A DNA stretch of 64,000 bases from Allacma fusca (GCA_947179485.1 OX359249.1:53889402-53953401); one strand, 5' to 3'. Positions 19,859 through 33,485 are shown, counted from the first letter of the stretch. Notes: generated from the sequence alone by a model not told the origin. Numbers and translations are program-made.

Positions 19859-20939
19859 GTCACAGGGTAATCACGGGACGTGATTTTTGGGAATCCTTCA
19901 GGAGGTTACACATTTCTGATCCCGATCGTTTCTTCTTTCACTTTTCAGGAAATAAAAGTTTAGCCGACATTAAACATGTGTCGGGAGATTTTAGCAGACA
20001 ATTGTCGCAAAATGGGATTTTGGCAGACATCCGACATGAAAAACATCTCCCCGATAGGGTTCCCAGATGTCCCGGAATGCCCGGGTTCAGAGTTACAACT
20101 GACAAAACCCGTCACTTACACTGCACGCACACACACACGAAAACACAAACACTTTCCTCCGACGATAATGAGGACCTCCGTTAGTTTCCCCAGTCCGGGA
20201 AATTAAAATAAAAGGTATTAAATGAGAAAATGTAAACCATGTGTTTACATTTTCTCAACCCCTACCTTATCCTAATCCTAAACTACTGAAAAGCTAAAAA
20301 TAGAAATGTAAAAAATAATGGATAGAACCTTACCGTATGTACCTTCTGTGGAAATCCAGGACCTGTCCAAAAGTATAAAAAAGAGAGTGATTTCCACAGA
20401 AGCGATATGAATTAATCCACTGCCATAGCGGTTGGTTGCGGGGTCTTCACCTCTGGTTCGTGTTTACCGAGAACTCTCCAGGATTTTCCGACCGAAAGGA
20501 CGGTTTTATTTAGGTAATTCATACCGTTTTCCGCTCTTATACCACAACACCTAAAATCTTGGCAGCCTGGTTATTGACATTAAGTATTTTCGCAGTCGTG
20601 AAGTTTTTGTCCTAAAATTAAAATTAGAATTTTTGAAATATTTTTTGAAAATTGTTTGTTTTTTTTGTATAAATTTTATTGCGCCTGTGCTACAGAAGGT
20701 GATTTTGGACCCTTTAAAGTAAGTTTTAAATATTATTTTGGGATTTTTATTTTTTTTGATAAAAAGCCGGGTCTGACAGGTTTGGTCATTTACCATACCC
20801 TATTTTATTTTGCCTACCCTCCTTAAAAAATATCGAATGTGCACTTTTTTGAACTGAAATTTTTATGAAACGAGTGGGTTTTCCGAGCATTAGCTCAGAA
20901 TAAAATATTATAAATAAAAATTGAGTATTTCCGGGCAAT
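19859..20939. other. Spacer before the BEL element, no gene seen
   Basis: Contains a short (CA)n tract near 20125, a perfect 14-base-arm palindrome at 20224-20256 and AT-rich sequence. Short frames near 19976-20206 have no domain or start that I trust. Confidence 0.4.
20224..20256. repeat. Perfect 14-base hairpin
   Basis: GAGAAAATGTAAAC and its exact complement flank the 5-base loop CATGT. No T-run follows and nothing nearby suggests a function; it may be a MITE end remnant. Confidence 0.6.
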
Positions 20940-20944
20940 GCACA

Positions 20945-21560
20945 TGTTCAGTCCTGAACTGAGGTATTCATGTGTCAATTTTACCTGACACTTTTGTATG
21001 TATTTATGTGTTGAAATTAACGTGAGTTTTTTTAGTTCAGTTTGTGTTGCTCTTATGGAGCTTATTTTCTAAAATATGTAAATTGGGAATTATCATTTCT
21101 GTCCTGAAGTTAAACATTTTATCATTTCTTCACATTTGAACATTCTCTTGAATGTCTCCAGTCTATTCTCTGGAAGGCGCATTGAACTCAATTTGCATTT
21201 ATGTCAACGCAAATTGAGTGATGAAATATTCGACCCTCTTTAATAATAATTCTTGTTAAAATGAATTGGAAAAAATAAAAATCACTCTCAGCCTGGCCGT
21301 GTTCAAAATTACATCTCTGCTCTCCATGTACTTATTCCGGCTAGAGTCATACGCTATTTACTCATAATTCTCACTGTAGTATTTGTCTCAGATTCCCCCC
21401 TGCAGTCTCAGTCGCTGACCAAGGTAGCTCGTAAGGCTTGCACTTGCAGCGTAGCCTAGTTGGGCTGAGTTTACAGGGTTCCCAACCTGAGAAGATCTTT
21501 CGTAAACCAAACATTAAACTGTGCATACAATCCCACACCAACCCAGTAGTGTAACCTACA
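20945..21560 (+). repeat. 5' LTR of the BEL/Pao element
   Basis: Begins TGTTCAGTCCTGAACTG and ends GTAGTGTAACCTACA. Inside are AATAAA-like signals near 21277. Differences from the 3' LTR are a T-run near 21028, T/A near 21065 and a C-run near 21395. Confidence 0.95.
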
Positions 21561-21565
21561 TTTTT

Positions 21566-21581
21566 TGGTCCTATCGAACCG
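21566..21581 (+). promoter_or_regulatory. Candidate primer-binding site of the BEL/Pao element
   Basis: TGGTCCTATCGAACCG lies five bases after the 5' LTR. It starts with TGG, the complement of a tRNA CCA end, and contains TCGAACC, the complement of the T-arm consensus. The exact tRNA is not determined. The Ty3-like element at 28128 begins its internal region with a similar TGGTCCTTCGAG. Confidence 0.5.
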
Positions 21582-21597
21582 AATTGCAAATAATTAT

Positions 21598-24500
21598 ATG
21601 GTGAAAATGGGGTTGTCAGTGTTTGACAAATTGTGCAGAAGACGTCTCACACTCAAGAATCTTGCATCCCTTATAAACAAGATCAGCGTTCCAGATTTGT
21701 CCAAGCAGCAGATCAACCTCTATCTAGAGCAACTCGAGCAATATTGGAAAGAAACCAATTCCATCCTCTACGACATGTCTGCCGTTGCTGAAGACGATGA
21801 CCTGGCTAGCATTCAAGAGGAGTTCGAGCGAATGGAGAAACAGTTCGACGAGCAACGACTTAAGCTGTCGACAATCTTGGACACCGCATCTGCCAGAGTC
21901 CCATCTAAAGAGGTAAAACTTCCCAAGTTAGAATTACCAACGTTCAGCGGCAAAGCAGAAGAGTGGCTTTCTTTTCATGACCTTTTCATCGCATCTGTCC
22001 ACAACAATTGCAACCTCACAGGTTCTCAGAAGCTGCAATACCTGAAGGCAGCTTTGAAAGGTGATGCTCTTCGACTCATTCAAGCCAGTGTTGTGACAGA
22101 CACAAGTTACGCATCGGCCTGGGACAGAGTAGTTAAGAGATTCAACAACAAGAAAGAGATTGTGAACGCGGTCATCAAAAAGATATGGTCTCAACCGGCT
22201 ATAACCACAGAGTCTCCAAATGCCCTTCGAACCCTAGTTGACACAACCAATGAATGTGTGAGCAGTCTGAAGATCCTAGAAAGACCTGTTGAGCAATGGG
22301 ATGATATACTTGTATATCTCCTCACCCAGAAACTGGATCAAGATTCTCGAAGACAGTGGGAGCTTTCACTTGAATCTGACGATCCCCCAAAATTCGAGTC
22401 CTTCATGCACTTTCTCGAGCAAAGAGCAAGAGCCCTAGTGAACCTTGAGACCAGCAAAAGCAAACCCTCAACAACAAACAAGCCAACCGCGAAGTCTTCC
22501 ACATCATCTCATGTGTCGAGAAATTCACCATCCTGTCCAGTGTGCAAGGAAGAACATTTACTCTTCCGCTGTTCCAAGTACATTAGCCTTTCAGTTGAGA
22601 GTCGAGTGAAAGTTCTGCAAAATAACAATCTGTGTTTCAATTGCCTTCGGAAAGGTCACTCATCTACCCAATGTACCAACGAGAAGAGATGTGCCAAGTG
22701 CCAACGAAATCACCATACAACCATTCACTACGAGAAGAAACAAGAGAACCCCCAATTTTCACTTAGTGACCCAGTCTCTAAATCAGAATCTACAACAACT
22801 CAACCTGCACCATCTAACAGAGTCGATGCTCTCAATTCTACCAGTACAACCGACTTCAAGACGACTGGCGTATTACTGGCGACAGCAATTATCCACGTCC
22901 GTGATGAATTCGGAAGCATGCAATCATGTCGGGCTTTGATCGATCCCGGTTCCCAGTCCTCTTTTATTACCGAAAGATGTACACAACGCTTGAATCAACC
23001 CAGGGAAAGTTCTTCCATATCAGTCAGTGGAATTGGAGGTTTGCAAGCCGGGTCATCCAAAGGGGCGGTCATCCTTCAAATAAGGTCTGTGGTGAAACCA
23101 GAATTCCAGCTTTCTCTTAATGCCTTAATCTTAAAAACTATAACAGGCAGTACTCCACCCACAACGCTGAATGGCCATACCTGGCACCACTTGAGGGGAT
23201 TCCAACTTGCCGACCCTGAATTCTTCATATCAAGCCCAATAGACATATTAATTGGAGCGGATGTCTACCCGGAATTACTCCTCAATGGGAAACGGACGGG
23301 TCCCAAAGGCTCCCCGGTTGCAGTCAACACTACATTGGGTTGGATCATCATTGGTCCCACTGGTAATTCCACGGAGTGCCAGCACACCTCAAGCTTCGTG
23401 ATTCAAGACACCCTTGATGCAAAATTGGAAAGATTTTGGGAGTTGGAGGAACCGAAGGGAAAGTCCACTTTCACACTAGAAGAGGTTGAATGTGAAGAGC
23501 ATTTCTCGAAAACTCACACCCGAGAACATAGTGGCCGCTATGTTGTACAATTACCCTTCCAGAACAGTCACAAACCCCTTAGAGAGTCCAGACCGAGAGC
23601 CCTTGCAAGATTCCTGTCTCAAGAGAAGAGGTTGGAACGAAACCGCGACCATCACAACCAATACATTGAGATTATAAGAGAGTATCAATCCTTAGGTCAT
23701 ATGATTCCAGTACCAAGAGAAAGCATTGATGTTGCACCTGGAGAAAGTTACTACATGCCCCATCATGCAGTATTCAAGATGTCAAGCAACACCACCAAAT
23801 GTAGAATTGTTTTTGACGCCTCGTGTCGTACCACAACTGGACTTTCACTCAACGACATCCTACTGAACGGGCCTACTATTCAAGAGCCATTGGTATCACA
23901 TCTTATTCGATTTCGAACCCACCTAGTCCCGTTCGTTGCAGACATTGAAAAGATGTACAGAATGGTAGCTGTAAACAAGATCCATTGGAACTATCAGAGA
24001 ATACTTTGGAGAGAAAGTTCGTCCGATCCAATCCAAGATTACTGGTTGGTTGTTCTCACCTTTGGCGTGAAGAGTGCACCGTTTCTTGCCATTCGAACCC
24101 TACAACAATGCGCGTATGATGAGCGGGAAGCATTTCCGTTGGCGTATCCTATTGCTATTCGAGACTTTTATGTGGACAATCTCATGTCCGGGACTCTCAA
24201 ACCAGATGAAGCCGTGGAGAAAGCAAGACAACTACAGGGTATGCTTAAGAAGGGAAACTTCAACTTAAGGGAATGGTATTCTTCCTGTGATGGCTTTACC
24301 AAATCTATCTCAGTCGACCTCTTGGGGACAGATAAGCTTCATATTCTGGATAAGGACGAGTCGGTAGGTACTTTAGGTTTGCTTTGGCATTTAGATTTTG
24401 ACACATTCAAGTACCAAATTCATCGGTCAACCGAGTACCAAGTTTTTACCAAACGAATACTCGTTTCTGAAGTCGCCTCGCTTTACGATCCGTTGGGACT

Positions 24501-26802
24501 TCTTTCTCCTATTACTATCATCCTGAAGGACCTTATACGGAAGACGTGGCAACTGAAGATTACTTGGGACGACCCAATCCCATCCTCAATTCTCGAAGTG
24601 TGGATGTCCCATCAGCGAAGTTTGCCATCCATCAAAGATTGGTACATCCCAAGATGTGTGATTCACCCAAAGGCCGTCCGCCTTGACTTGTGTGGATTCA
24701 GTGACGCGTCGGAGAAAGCGTACGGGGCGTGTGTGTACCTTCGTTCGTTTACTACCGAGGAAAGTTACTTTGTGGAGTTGGTGACTGCTAAGGCAAGAGT
24801 GGCTCCCGTCAACCAAAAATCAATTCCAATGTGAGAGCTTTGTGCAGCGCTTCTTTTGGTCCGTCTGATGAACACGGTAAAAGATTCCATGGGTTTAGAC
24901 TTCCAGGATTATTATGCTTGGACAGACTCAAAGGTTGTCCTTTATTGGATTTATTCCAACAAGAGATGGAACACCTTCGTTGCCAATCTTGTCTCCGCCA
25001 TACACGAGTACGGTCAACATATCAAATGGTATCACATCCCAGGCACTCAGAACCCGGCCGACATCGTATCCAGGGGAATGAAGTTGGAGGAGTTGAGGAG
25101 AAATGATCTTTGGTGGTATGGACCGCAACTACTGAAAAACGCTATACCCAACCTCGACTTCAATGAAGCAGTCCCAGAGCGAGCACTCGAAGAAGAGAAG
25201 AAAGAACAACCCATTTGTTCTTTCACCACGACGTTCACCAAGGACCTTTCATTACTGGATAGGTTTTCATCCCTAACGGCTTTGTGCAGAGTGACGGCTT
25301 ATGTCTACCGCTTCGTGGACCGATGCAAAAGGAAGGTAAAGCAGCGTCGTCAAATTCCAGTTCCTGACCCAAGTGAATTTCTTCAAGCCGAGGAACTGAA
25401 CCGTGCACTTAAGACCTGGATCAAACTCGTACAATTGCACTCATTCAAGGAGGAAATCTATTCCATCACAAAAGGCTGTACTGTATCGGCTAACAGTCCC
25501 ATTAAGACATTGACTCCTTTTCTTGATGAGGAAAAAATTCTACGAGTGGGAGGAAGGTTACAACGTGCCCAAATCTCCATTGACCAACGACACCCCATGT
25601 TACTCCCAAGAAGTCACACATTCACTTCTCTGGTCGTCCGAGGTGAGCATGAAAGACTTCTTCATGCCGGGCCACAAGCGGTGATAGCATCTCTAACAAG
25701 ACGATTCTGGATCGTGAGAATGCGAGATGCAGTAAGAAAGGTTACAGGGAAATGTGTGACTTGCGTTCGACTTAGAGGAGAATCGGTACAGCAAATGATG
25801 GGCAACTTACCTAGCGCTAGAGTCAACCCTGTTCGTCCTTTCCTGCGTGTCGGTGTGGACTATGCGGGACCATTTGAGATGCGGGTTTTGAAGGGACGAG
25901 GTCAGAAACATTATAAGGGATACATATGTCTTTTCATTTGTTTTGTTACCCGTGCCGTGCACTTAGAGCTTGTTTCCAGCCTAACCAGTGAGGGATTCAT
26001 TGCTACCTTAAAACGGTTCGCATCACGTAGGGGAAAGCCAGAGGTCATCTTCAGCGACAATGGGACGAACTTTGTCGGGGCGAATCGGGAATTGAAGGAC
26101 CTATGGGAGTTATCCAAGTCTTCAGCCGAAAGAGAAAGTGTTGCCTTTCACCTTTCGAAGGAAGGTATTTCCTGGCGTTTTAGCCCACCAGGGGCACCCA
26201 ACTTCGGTGGCCTATGGGAAGCAGGCGTAAAGTCTGTGAAATTTCACCTCAAAAGCGTAATTGGAGACACTGCCCTTGACTACGAGGAGATGTCTACAGT
26301 GCTTTCCCAGGTTGAAGCATGTCTCAACAGTCGTCCTCTTTGTGCCATGTCAACAGATCCAGCAGATTTGGTCGCTTTGACTCCATCACACTTCTTAATT
26401 GGAGATGTCATCACAGCAATCCCTGAAGCTGACTACTCAACATTACCCACCAATCATCTCTCACGCTGGCAATTGTCGCAGAAACTCGTCCAACATTTTT
26501 GGAAACGCTGGTCCTCGGAGCATTTGACACGACTACAGCAGCGTCCCAAATGGTGGGCAACGAAGCCAAATCTGAAGCTCGGAGACCTGGCTCTTGTCAA
26601 AGAAGAACAACGATCTCCATTGAAGTGGAGGCTAGGAAGAGTCCAGGAACTGCATCCCGGAGAAGATGGTCTTGTGCGGGTAGTTACCCTACGAGTGGCT
26701 GATGGAGTGCTCAAGCGACCTTGCTCCAAACTATGCTATCTACCGTTGGACACAGATGATTCCACTCAAGATATTAGTGAAAGTGCAAGTGTAAGCAATT
26801 AA
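21598..26802 (+). pseudogene. BEL/Pao gag-pol polyprotein, one in-frame UGA in RNase H
   Basis: ATG 21598 is the first ATG after the primer site. Gag has a DUF1759-like region (LPKLELPTFSGKAEEWLSFH) and three Cys/His knuckles (CPVCKEEHLLFRC, CFNCLRKGHSSTQC, CAKCQRNHHTTIH). The protease site reads LIDPGSQSSFI with P in place of the usual S/T after Asp (22942-22950). RT has KMYRMVAV, LTFGVKSAPFLAIRTL and FYVDNLMSG, with Asn for the second catalytic Asp (24178-24180); YVDN does occur in some Pao families. RNase H reads SIPM-stop-ELCAALLL, with UGA at 24832-24834 in the same frame as the downstream part. Integrase keeps its zinc domain (H..H..CVTC), VDYAGPF, SDNGTNFVGA and WEAGVKS. Total about 1,730 codons. 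Confidence 0.9.
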
Positions 26803-26843
26803 ATCTAATCCAATATAAAATTTATAAATTTTGATGGGCAAGA

Positions 26844-27459
26844 TGTTCAGTCCTGAACTGAGGTATTCATGTGTCAATTTTACCTGACACTTTTGTATGT
26901 ATTTATGTGTTGAAATTAACGTGAGTTTTTTTTAGTTCAGTTTGTGTTGCTCTTATGGAGCTAATTTTCTAAAATATGTAAATTGGGAATTATCATTTCT
27001 GTCCTGAAGTTAAACATTTTATCATTTCTTCACATTTGAACATTCTCTTGAATGTCTCCAGTCTATTCTCTGGAAGGCGCATTGAACTCAATTTGCATTT
27101 ATGTCAACGCAAATTGAGTGATGAAATATTCGACCCTCTTTAATAATAATTCTTGTTAAAATGAATTGGAAAAAATAAAAATCACTCTCAGCCTGGCCGT
27201 GTTCAAAATTACATCTCTGCTCTCCATGTACTTATTCCGGCTAGAGTCATACGCTATTTACTCATAATTCTCACTGTAGTATTTGTCTCAGATTCCCCCT
27301 GCAGTCTCAGTCGCTGACCAAGGTAGCTCGTAAGGCTTGCACTTGCAGCGTAGCCTAGTTGGGCTGAGTTTACAGGGTTCCCAACCTGAGAAGATCTTTC
27401 GTAAACCAAACATTAAACTGTGCATACAATCCCACACCAACCCAGTAGTGTAACCTACA
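26844..27459 (+). repeat. 3' LTR of the BEL/Pao element
   Basis: Same length and almost the same sequence as 20945-21560, followed directly by the second GCACA. The purine-rich GATGGGCAAGA just before it is the likely polypurine tract. Confidence 0.95.
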
Positions 27460-27464
27460 GCACA

Positions 27465-28125
27465 TATTTCCCCGTGGAGCACTGGATTATTTCCTAAATC
27501 CCTAACCTGTTACTCTGCCAGTTTAGAATTTGATGTACTAACTCCTAATTAATTATGAGTATTATTTTCTGGGTATTTAAATTAAAACCCATTTGCTTAC
27601 CACTCCAATTAAATTAAATACGTTTTAAGTTTATTTTCCAATTAGTTAATTTCAAGTTTATTTTCGACCAATTGAATTAAATTGAATTATTATTTAAATA
27701 TCCCCTTTGGTTTAAACTTATGCACCCTCACATATAAGGTGCCGATTGTTTCCCTGATACTTCAATTCATTAAAGGGTTATCTAGTATTTCAATTAATTA
27801 TTTTTTTTCGATTAATTTAAGAGTGTGTCAGTCGGCAAACAATTCCAAACCCCTCTTACACAAAGCACCTCATGTTTCTGTGTTTTGATACCGTTATCCG
27901 TAAATACCCCCACTATTGTAATTTCCGCACCACTTCTTGATCGATTATATCAGGTCGATTAAATTTTAATTCGACCTACATTTTCATGACGAGTCATCAA
28001 TTGATGCCGCAATTTTTTACACTTATTTTCTATATCAGATTCGCCGCATATTCACTACCCACATTACCCGTAGTTGTCTAGAACATCATTTTCCCAGTAT
28101 TTAGCACTCAAGTAGTTAAATTACA
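27465..28125 (+). repeat. Probable 5' LTR or leader of the following Ty3-like element
   Basis: AT-rich non-coding sequence ending ...TTACA directly before TTTGGTCC. Position and CA end fit a 5' LTR, but I found no matching 3' LTR downstream. The BEL element inserted at or near its left part. Confidence 0.35.
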
Positions 28126-31100
28126 TTTGGTCCTTCGAGATGGATCAGGACCAAGTCAATCAGATCGCCGCTGCGATTGCGCAGTATTTTACAGCAAATC
28201 CAATTCACAATAACCCTGCCCTCGTGATTGACCCCTCTCGCATGTATTACATGCTCCAAACATTTGGGAAGTATGATGGTAGTAATGTCAGGGATTGGCT
28301 AGTGCAATTCAATGCTGAATGTACAAATTACGGCCTGGATGACCAGTGGGAAGTCAACAATTTAGACCGTTTTTATCAGGTACCCCTGTGGTTTGGTGGA
28401 AATACCCCAAGACCCAGAGTACATCAATCATGCTGCACGGGCGCCAACCCAAGACATCCCTAATTACGGCAACTACGCATGGCAATTACTCATCGCGGCT
28501 ATTTCTAATTCTTTCTCTGCTGACAATATTAAGCCGCTGAACTTAAAAGTTTAAAGTACAGCTTTGGTGATGATCCAATGGCATATGTGGCTAATGTAGT
28601 CGATTTTATGTCTAGGATTAACGCACACATGCCAGAATACGACAGTCACAAATTTGTTACGTGGCCTAACATCAGGGCGCACAACTATGGACAGTTTCTT
28701 TTCTAATCTTACTCGTCATGTGCACGTTAATCTCCATTAAGCGCGACAAACCCCCTCCATGTCATCTTCTATTAATAACCACACCCAGTATTCAGATCGA
28801 GCTATGGGATCAACTAAGAAATTAGTTATACCCAATTACTCCGCTGAACATAAGACTGCGTGTGTATCTTCTAACGGAAAACCTCTACGTTAGGAATGTT
28901 AACGTGAAAATCATGTCCACAGATGTTGGAAACTTATGAAGGCTCAAGGGATCCCTTTACCTGACAGACCTGCTCCTATGATTTCTATTACTCCTCCGGA
29001 AAGCTGTTACGGTGTCCCTTGCAGGAGGTGACACCTAGACAGAAATCTTCCAAGTTTTCTAAACCTACTATTGCTATAGGTAATCAATCTATAATTTCAG
29101 ACAATTCTACATCTAATAGTTTCTCTATGTTATCATTAAATAACACTTCTTGAGTTTTACATACTCCTTCCAGTATTAAGCATCAACTCTTTTCAACTCT
29201 AAAATCAGAGTAATTACCTAATTACTGTTTTGGTGACCTTCGATTACTTATCAATAAATCAGATTTATTATGGGATATTTGTATTTTAGGGAAGAACCCT
29301 TACAAACTTACAGCGCTTGTAGATACAGGCGCATCTATTTCTTGTATTCACCCGTCTCTATTGGAGAAGATTCCTTGTTCATACACTACATGAGTGTTCC
29401 AAACATATCTATGTTACCCTCTCCGTAGATAATCCTCATTCAACTATTATTATTTATCGTTATATTAAAATACGAGTTTCCGCGCGGAGCGCTGGACATT
29501 ATGAATGGATATTCTATATCCTCGTAAATTTTTTGCTACGAACTGGTTATTGGTTTATACATTTTAAGAGGTATTAAGGCTCACATTGATTGCTATAAGG
29601 GTACTGTGTATTTATCTAAGAATATTTTTCAATGTTTGAAATCTGTTTCGCATGTTACTACCCCTACTTGGAAATCACAACCTAAATTCTATGTTAAAGC
29701 TCCATCTAGTACAAAATCCTCTTGCACTATTAATCGCATGTTTCCTCACAATCTATGAGTAGACACAATGTATGTCTTTGAAACTTTAAAAGCTCAAAAA
29801 CCTGGTTCAGCCCCTCCACCAATTCCCTACACGCTGTAGAACCAATCGACGCTACCAAATTTCCCCATCAGGTGCTCGACGTATAAAGATTTTCTTGAAT
29901 ACACAGTATACTGGAGACACAGTAGTATGGGCTAACAAATACTTATTCTATACAGATGGGTTAATTCAGACTTCTAGTATTATCAATGCTATTCATGGTC
30001 AAGGAATAATTTATGTTTCAAATCGTGCTAATGAGCCTACAACACTAAAACCTTGCAGTCACATAGCTAATTGTGAACCCCTCTAGCAAAACAATGTGAA
30101 TCTTCGTAACATTCATAAAGTACATGCACCCCCTTTAAAAGTCAATCAAATTGCACAATTTAATCTAGGCCCTTCTCTGTCCCAGCAACAGAGGGATAGT
30201 ATTATACGCATAATTATAAAACATCCCACTGGGTTTGCTTGGAAAGATGAGAACATAGGTATAAATACATATGACAATGGTCGTAATATCTCCTGTAAAG
30301 TCGAATTAATTGATGATAGTCCAGTGCAGTCTACCCCTTACCGAAATATTCCAATCAACAAACAAGTTATCCGAGACCATGTTCAGAAAGAAAAAGTAAG
30401 GGTGGTTAGAACCTTTGCACTGGACCATATAGTTCCCCTGTACTAGTAGTTCCTCGTAAAAACGGACCCCTAGCTGTATATGACCTACAAAAGGTCGATT
30501 TAAAATGTCAATTCTTTCCATTCCCTGCCGATAACTTACAAGAACAACTAGATTTTTTTGCTGGCGCTGCCTTATTTTGTACTGCTGATGGTAATGACGC
30601 TTTTCGTCAAATAAAGATCGAAGAAGACTAGCGCTCCATTTGGCTATAAAACTTTCAGCATGCATTCAGACAAATCTTTCCAAAAGTTCATTATCCTTGG
30701 TTAGCTAGTTATTTTGATGATGCAGGATTCTTTGGTCGCACATTTGAAGAGATGCTAGTCAGACCTGATAATTTCATAGCTAAGTGCGCGCTAAGGAACT
30801 ACAAACTGCAACCGAGAAAATGTTGATTTGGTTATGAGTAGTTGGACTTCTTGGGTCATGTTATTTCTAAGGATGGCATACGTTTAAAGCAAGACCGTAT
30901 TTAGGCCATCTTAGACTTAAACCCACCTAACAAACAACTGTCAAACAAATTCGTCGTACTTTAGGTATCATTGGATTCTTCCTTAGACATATTAAAGATG
31001 TCATTTTTAGCAAAACCCTTATTCCGCTTAACGGAAAATGGAACTAAATTTGTTTTGACTCATCTCGAACAAGAATCCTTTGAGAACCTAAAATTAGCTA

Positions 31101-33485
31101 TTGCGTCAGCTCCTATTCTTATGTTCCCTCATCCCGATGGTCAGTTAGATTTATATGTTGATAGCAGCCAAGAAGCTATAGGTTCCACACTACTTCAAAC
31201 TACAAACAATGAAGTAGGAATCCCAGCTTATTACCATAAATATTTTGACACAACACAAAATCGGTGGTCAATCCCACACAAGGAGGCATGGTCTATTGTC
31301 AATAGTATTGAACACTTCCATCATTACCTGCATGGGAAGCAATTCCGTGTCCTAACTGACCATGCTTCACTTCAATGGTTGTTAAAGGTACGAGACCAAA
31401 GGGAAAACTCGCCAGATGGGCTTCTAGTCTCTACCCTTACAATTTTACGATTGCTCAATTTCCAGGACATAAGAATTTACTCGCTGATGCCCTCTCTCGT
31501 CCCATACTAGAACAAGCTGAGCATCGAGAGAATATACGAGCTGTCAAAGTTAATCCTACGTCAGACCCGGAAATACAAGATACGAAAGAAATAGAGTTCC
31601 ATGAACCTTTATTTTCATATGTGGTTAATGTTAAAAAGCAAACGTTTGAACAGATTTTTTGAATGTGACTGAAAGTCCCGATGTTCCCCATATGTTTGCA
31701 AAATATTATGCTATTATTAATGATGTGCTCTTTTACGCTAACTACAATGAAACTGGGCCTCTTTGGTTACTAGTAATTCCTGAGTGTCTTAGACAAAATT
31801 TTCACAGATGTTCATGTAAATGATTTATCCCATTTATCATTTCATAAAACATACTTCGCTATACGCTCTCGGTTCTATTGGAATGAAATGTACAAAGAGG
31901 TTCGTCGTTCCTTTCGAGCCTGCCAGACATGTAAATTCCATAATGTACCACATGTCGCAAAGGCTGGCTCATTACATACTAATTTAACTCCCCTGGAACG
32001 ATTCCATATTGTAGCTATAGACTTCATTGTTGAGCTCCCCATTACGTAGACACAAAAGATATTTATTAGCTATTGTTGATCTCACTACTAGATGGATTGA
32101 AGCTATTCCAACTTCAGACATGACTTCAGATAGTCATTACTAACTTAGGCAAGTATTTCACCCCATATGATAACTGTAAAAAGGTTGTGTGACAATGGTG
32201 GTTCCTTTATCTCAACAGATTTCTTGAATTTCTGTTCAGATAAAGGAATAACTCCTAAACATATCGGTCCCTATCATCCCGCATCGAATACTTATGCTGA
32301 ACGTCCTAATGACGTTTTTAAGAACATGTTATCTAAGTCAACACAGACGTCTGGTATGGATTGGGACATACAAGTCCCTATTGTAGCCAAAAGCTACAAT
32401 ATTTCCCAACACTCCACAACAGGATTCTCCCCTTTCCGACTTTTGTATCGTATGGATCCCTTTTTAGCTACAACATCCAAGTCCCCAGTCAATATCGAAC
32501 ATCTTTCTGCAATGGATAGGCATTTTCAACTACTTAAAGACAGAGTACAAGCTAATGAAAACACTTGCCGTTACCAACTAAACCATGTTCGAATACAACA
32601 AGAGTCATACACACTTAGAGGTTAATATAGGCAAACTATATAGTCCTTGTAAAAAGAACGACTAGGTGGAGCTAAAGATTGCTTTAAACTCAAGGCCCTT
32701 ACAGAGTTATGGATCAACTGGGACCTCTAACATATCTCATTGACTTGGAGAACACCCTTGCCAATAACATGTTTTCATCACGTGCCATAACGAGTTTTTC
32801 ATGTTCACCATTTGTCTAAATACCACCCCGAAATTATTGGTCAACGAGGAGATACGGTGAATGAAATGTATAGAGACCCAGAATTAAAGTTGTCCCAGAG
32901 ATCGAAGGACTTAATCCTGATATCGCGCCGATTAATCCTTCCTCTGGCGCTCATAAAAGTACACCTCCCATCTCACAAGCTCCTATTAAGAAAGATACAA
33001 TTTACACTTCTCCGAAGTTTGATGCAGACACTCACTTAAATAAAGATTTGTTTAATACAGCAAAATACACAACGGACTATCAAGAATTCTTATACGATTC
33101 TTCACAGTCCTCTGATGATACAGTAGTTGAAGTAAATACAGAGACTCCCAATATTGATACTCAAATTCCTCCATGTAATATAAATCCTGATACTATTCCT
33201 CAAAATAGTAATATTATAATAACTATTAACTCTCCTCCTGTCACTGGCACTAGTACAATCCAGCAACCTCAAAGTGTCCCTCCAGTTACAATCCCTGTAC
33301 AATCCACTTCACATGATTCAAGTGCAGATAGCACTTCTTCGAAGTTATCAACTGTTTCCCGTTCTTCTTCTCGGATTACTAGAAAACCTATCAGATATGA
33401 TCCTAGTAATCATGAGACTCATACAATGAAGAAACTTGATACAGTTGAAACTGTGTCTAATTTATTCAGTATGGTACTACAATAA
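28126..33485 (+). pseudogene. Ty3/Gypsy-type LTR element internal region, heavily decayed gag-pol
   Basis: A primer-site-like TGGTCCTTCGAG (28128) precedes ATG 28140 (MDQDQVNQIAAAIAQYF), a gag start. Fragments then follow in order over several frames: aspartic protease LVDTGASISC near 29313-29340; RT pieces TADGNDAFRQIKIEE (about 30590) and a YFDD box (about 30712); RNase H QFRVLTDHASLQWLL (31335-31380) with GHKNLLADALSRP (31468-31505); integrase zinc domain HLSFHKTYFAIRSRFYW...CQTC (about 31830-31935); core CDNGGSF and YHPASNTYAERPND (32190-32320); and a Ser/Thr/Pro-rich C terminus (33048-33485). Stops and shifts are frequent, so the element is dead. Confidence 0.8.
32167..32625 (+). pseudogene. 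Integrase core fragment of the Ty3-like element
   Basis: Open for 152 codons. LCDNGGSFISTDF carries the second catalytic Asp and NTYAERPND the catalytic Glu of the D,D35E triad. Upstream, AIDFIVELP (about 32013) gives the first Asp in another frame. STTGFSPFRLLYRMDP is the conserved segment after the core. Confidence 0.7.

Larger units (their letters stand above)
20945..27459 (+). mobile_element. BEL/Pao LTR retrotransposon, nearly intact, very young
   Basis: Two 616-base LTRs (TG...CA) enclose one gag-pol frame. A 5-base target duplication GCACA lies at 20940-20944 and 27460-27464. By eye the LTRs differ at three places only (two homopolymer lengths and one substitution), so insertion was recent. 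Gag, aspartic protease, RT, RNase H and integrase are all present in one frame, interrupted by a single UGA. Confidence 0.95.

Noticed and set aside
19976-20206. Overlapping 76- and 68-codon frames
   Set aside because: Short, no domain, CA microsatellite inside, no supporting splice or promoter signals.
24832-24834. Selenocysteine or programmed readthrough at the UGA in BEL/Pao gag-pol
   Set aside because: It lies within RNase H rather than at the gag/pol border, related elements have a sense codon there, and no stem-loop is evident. A simple mutation is more likely.
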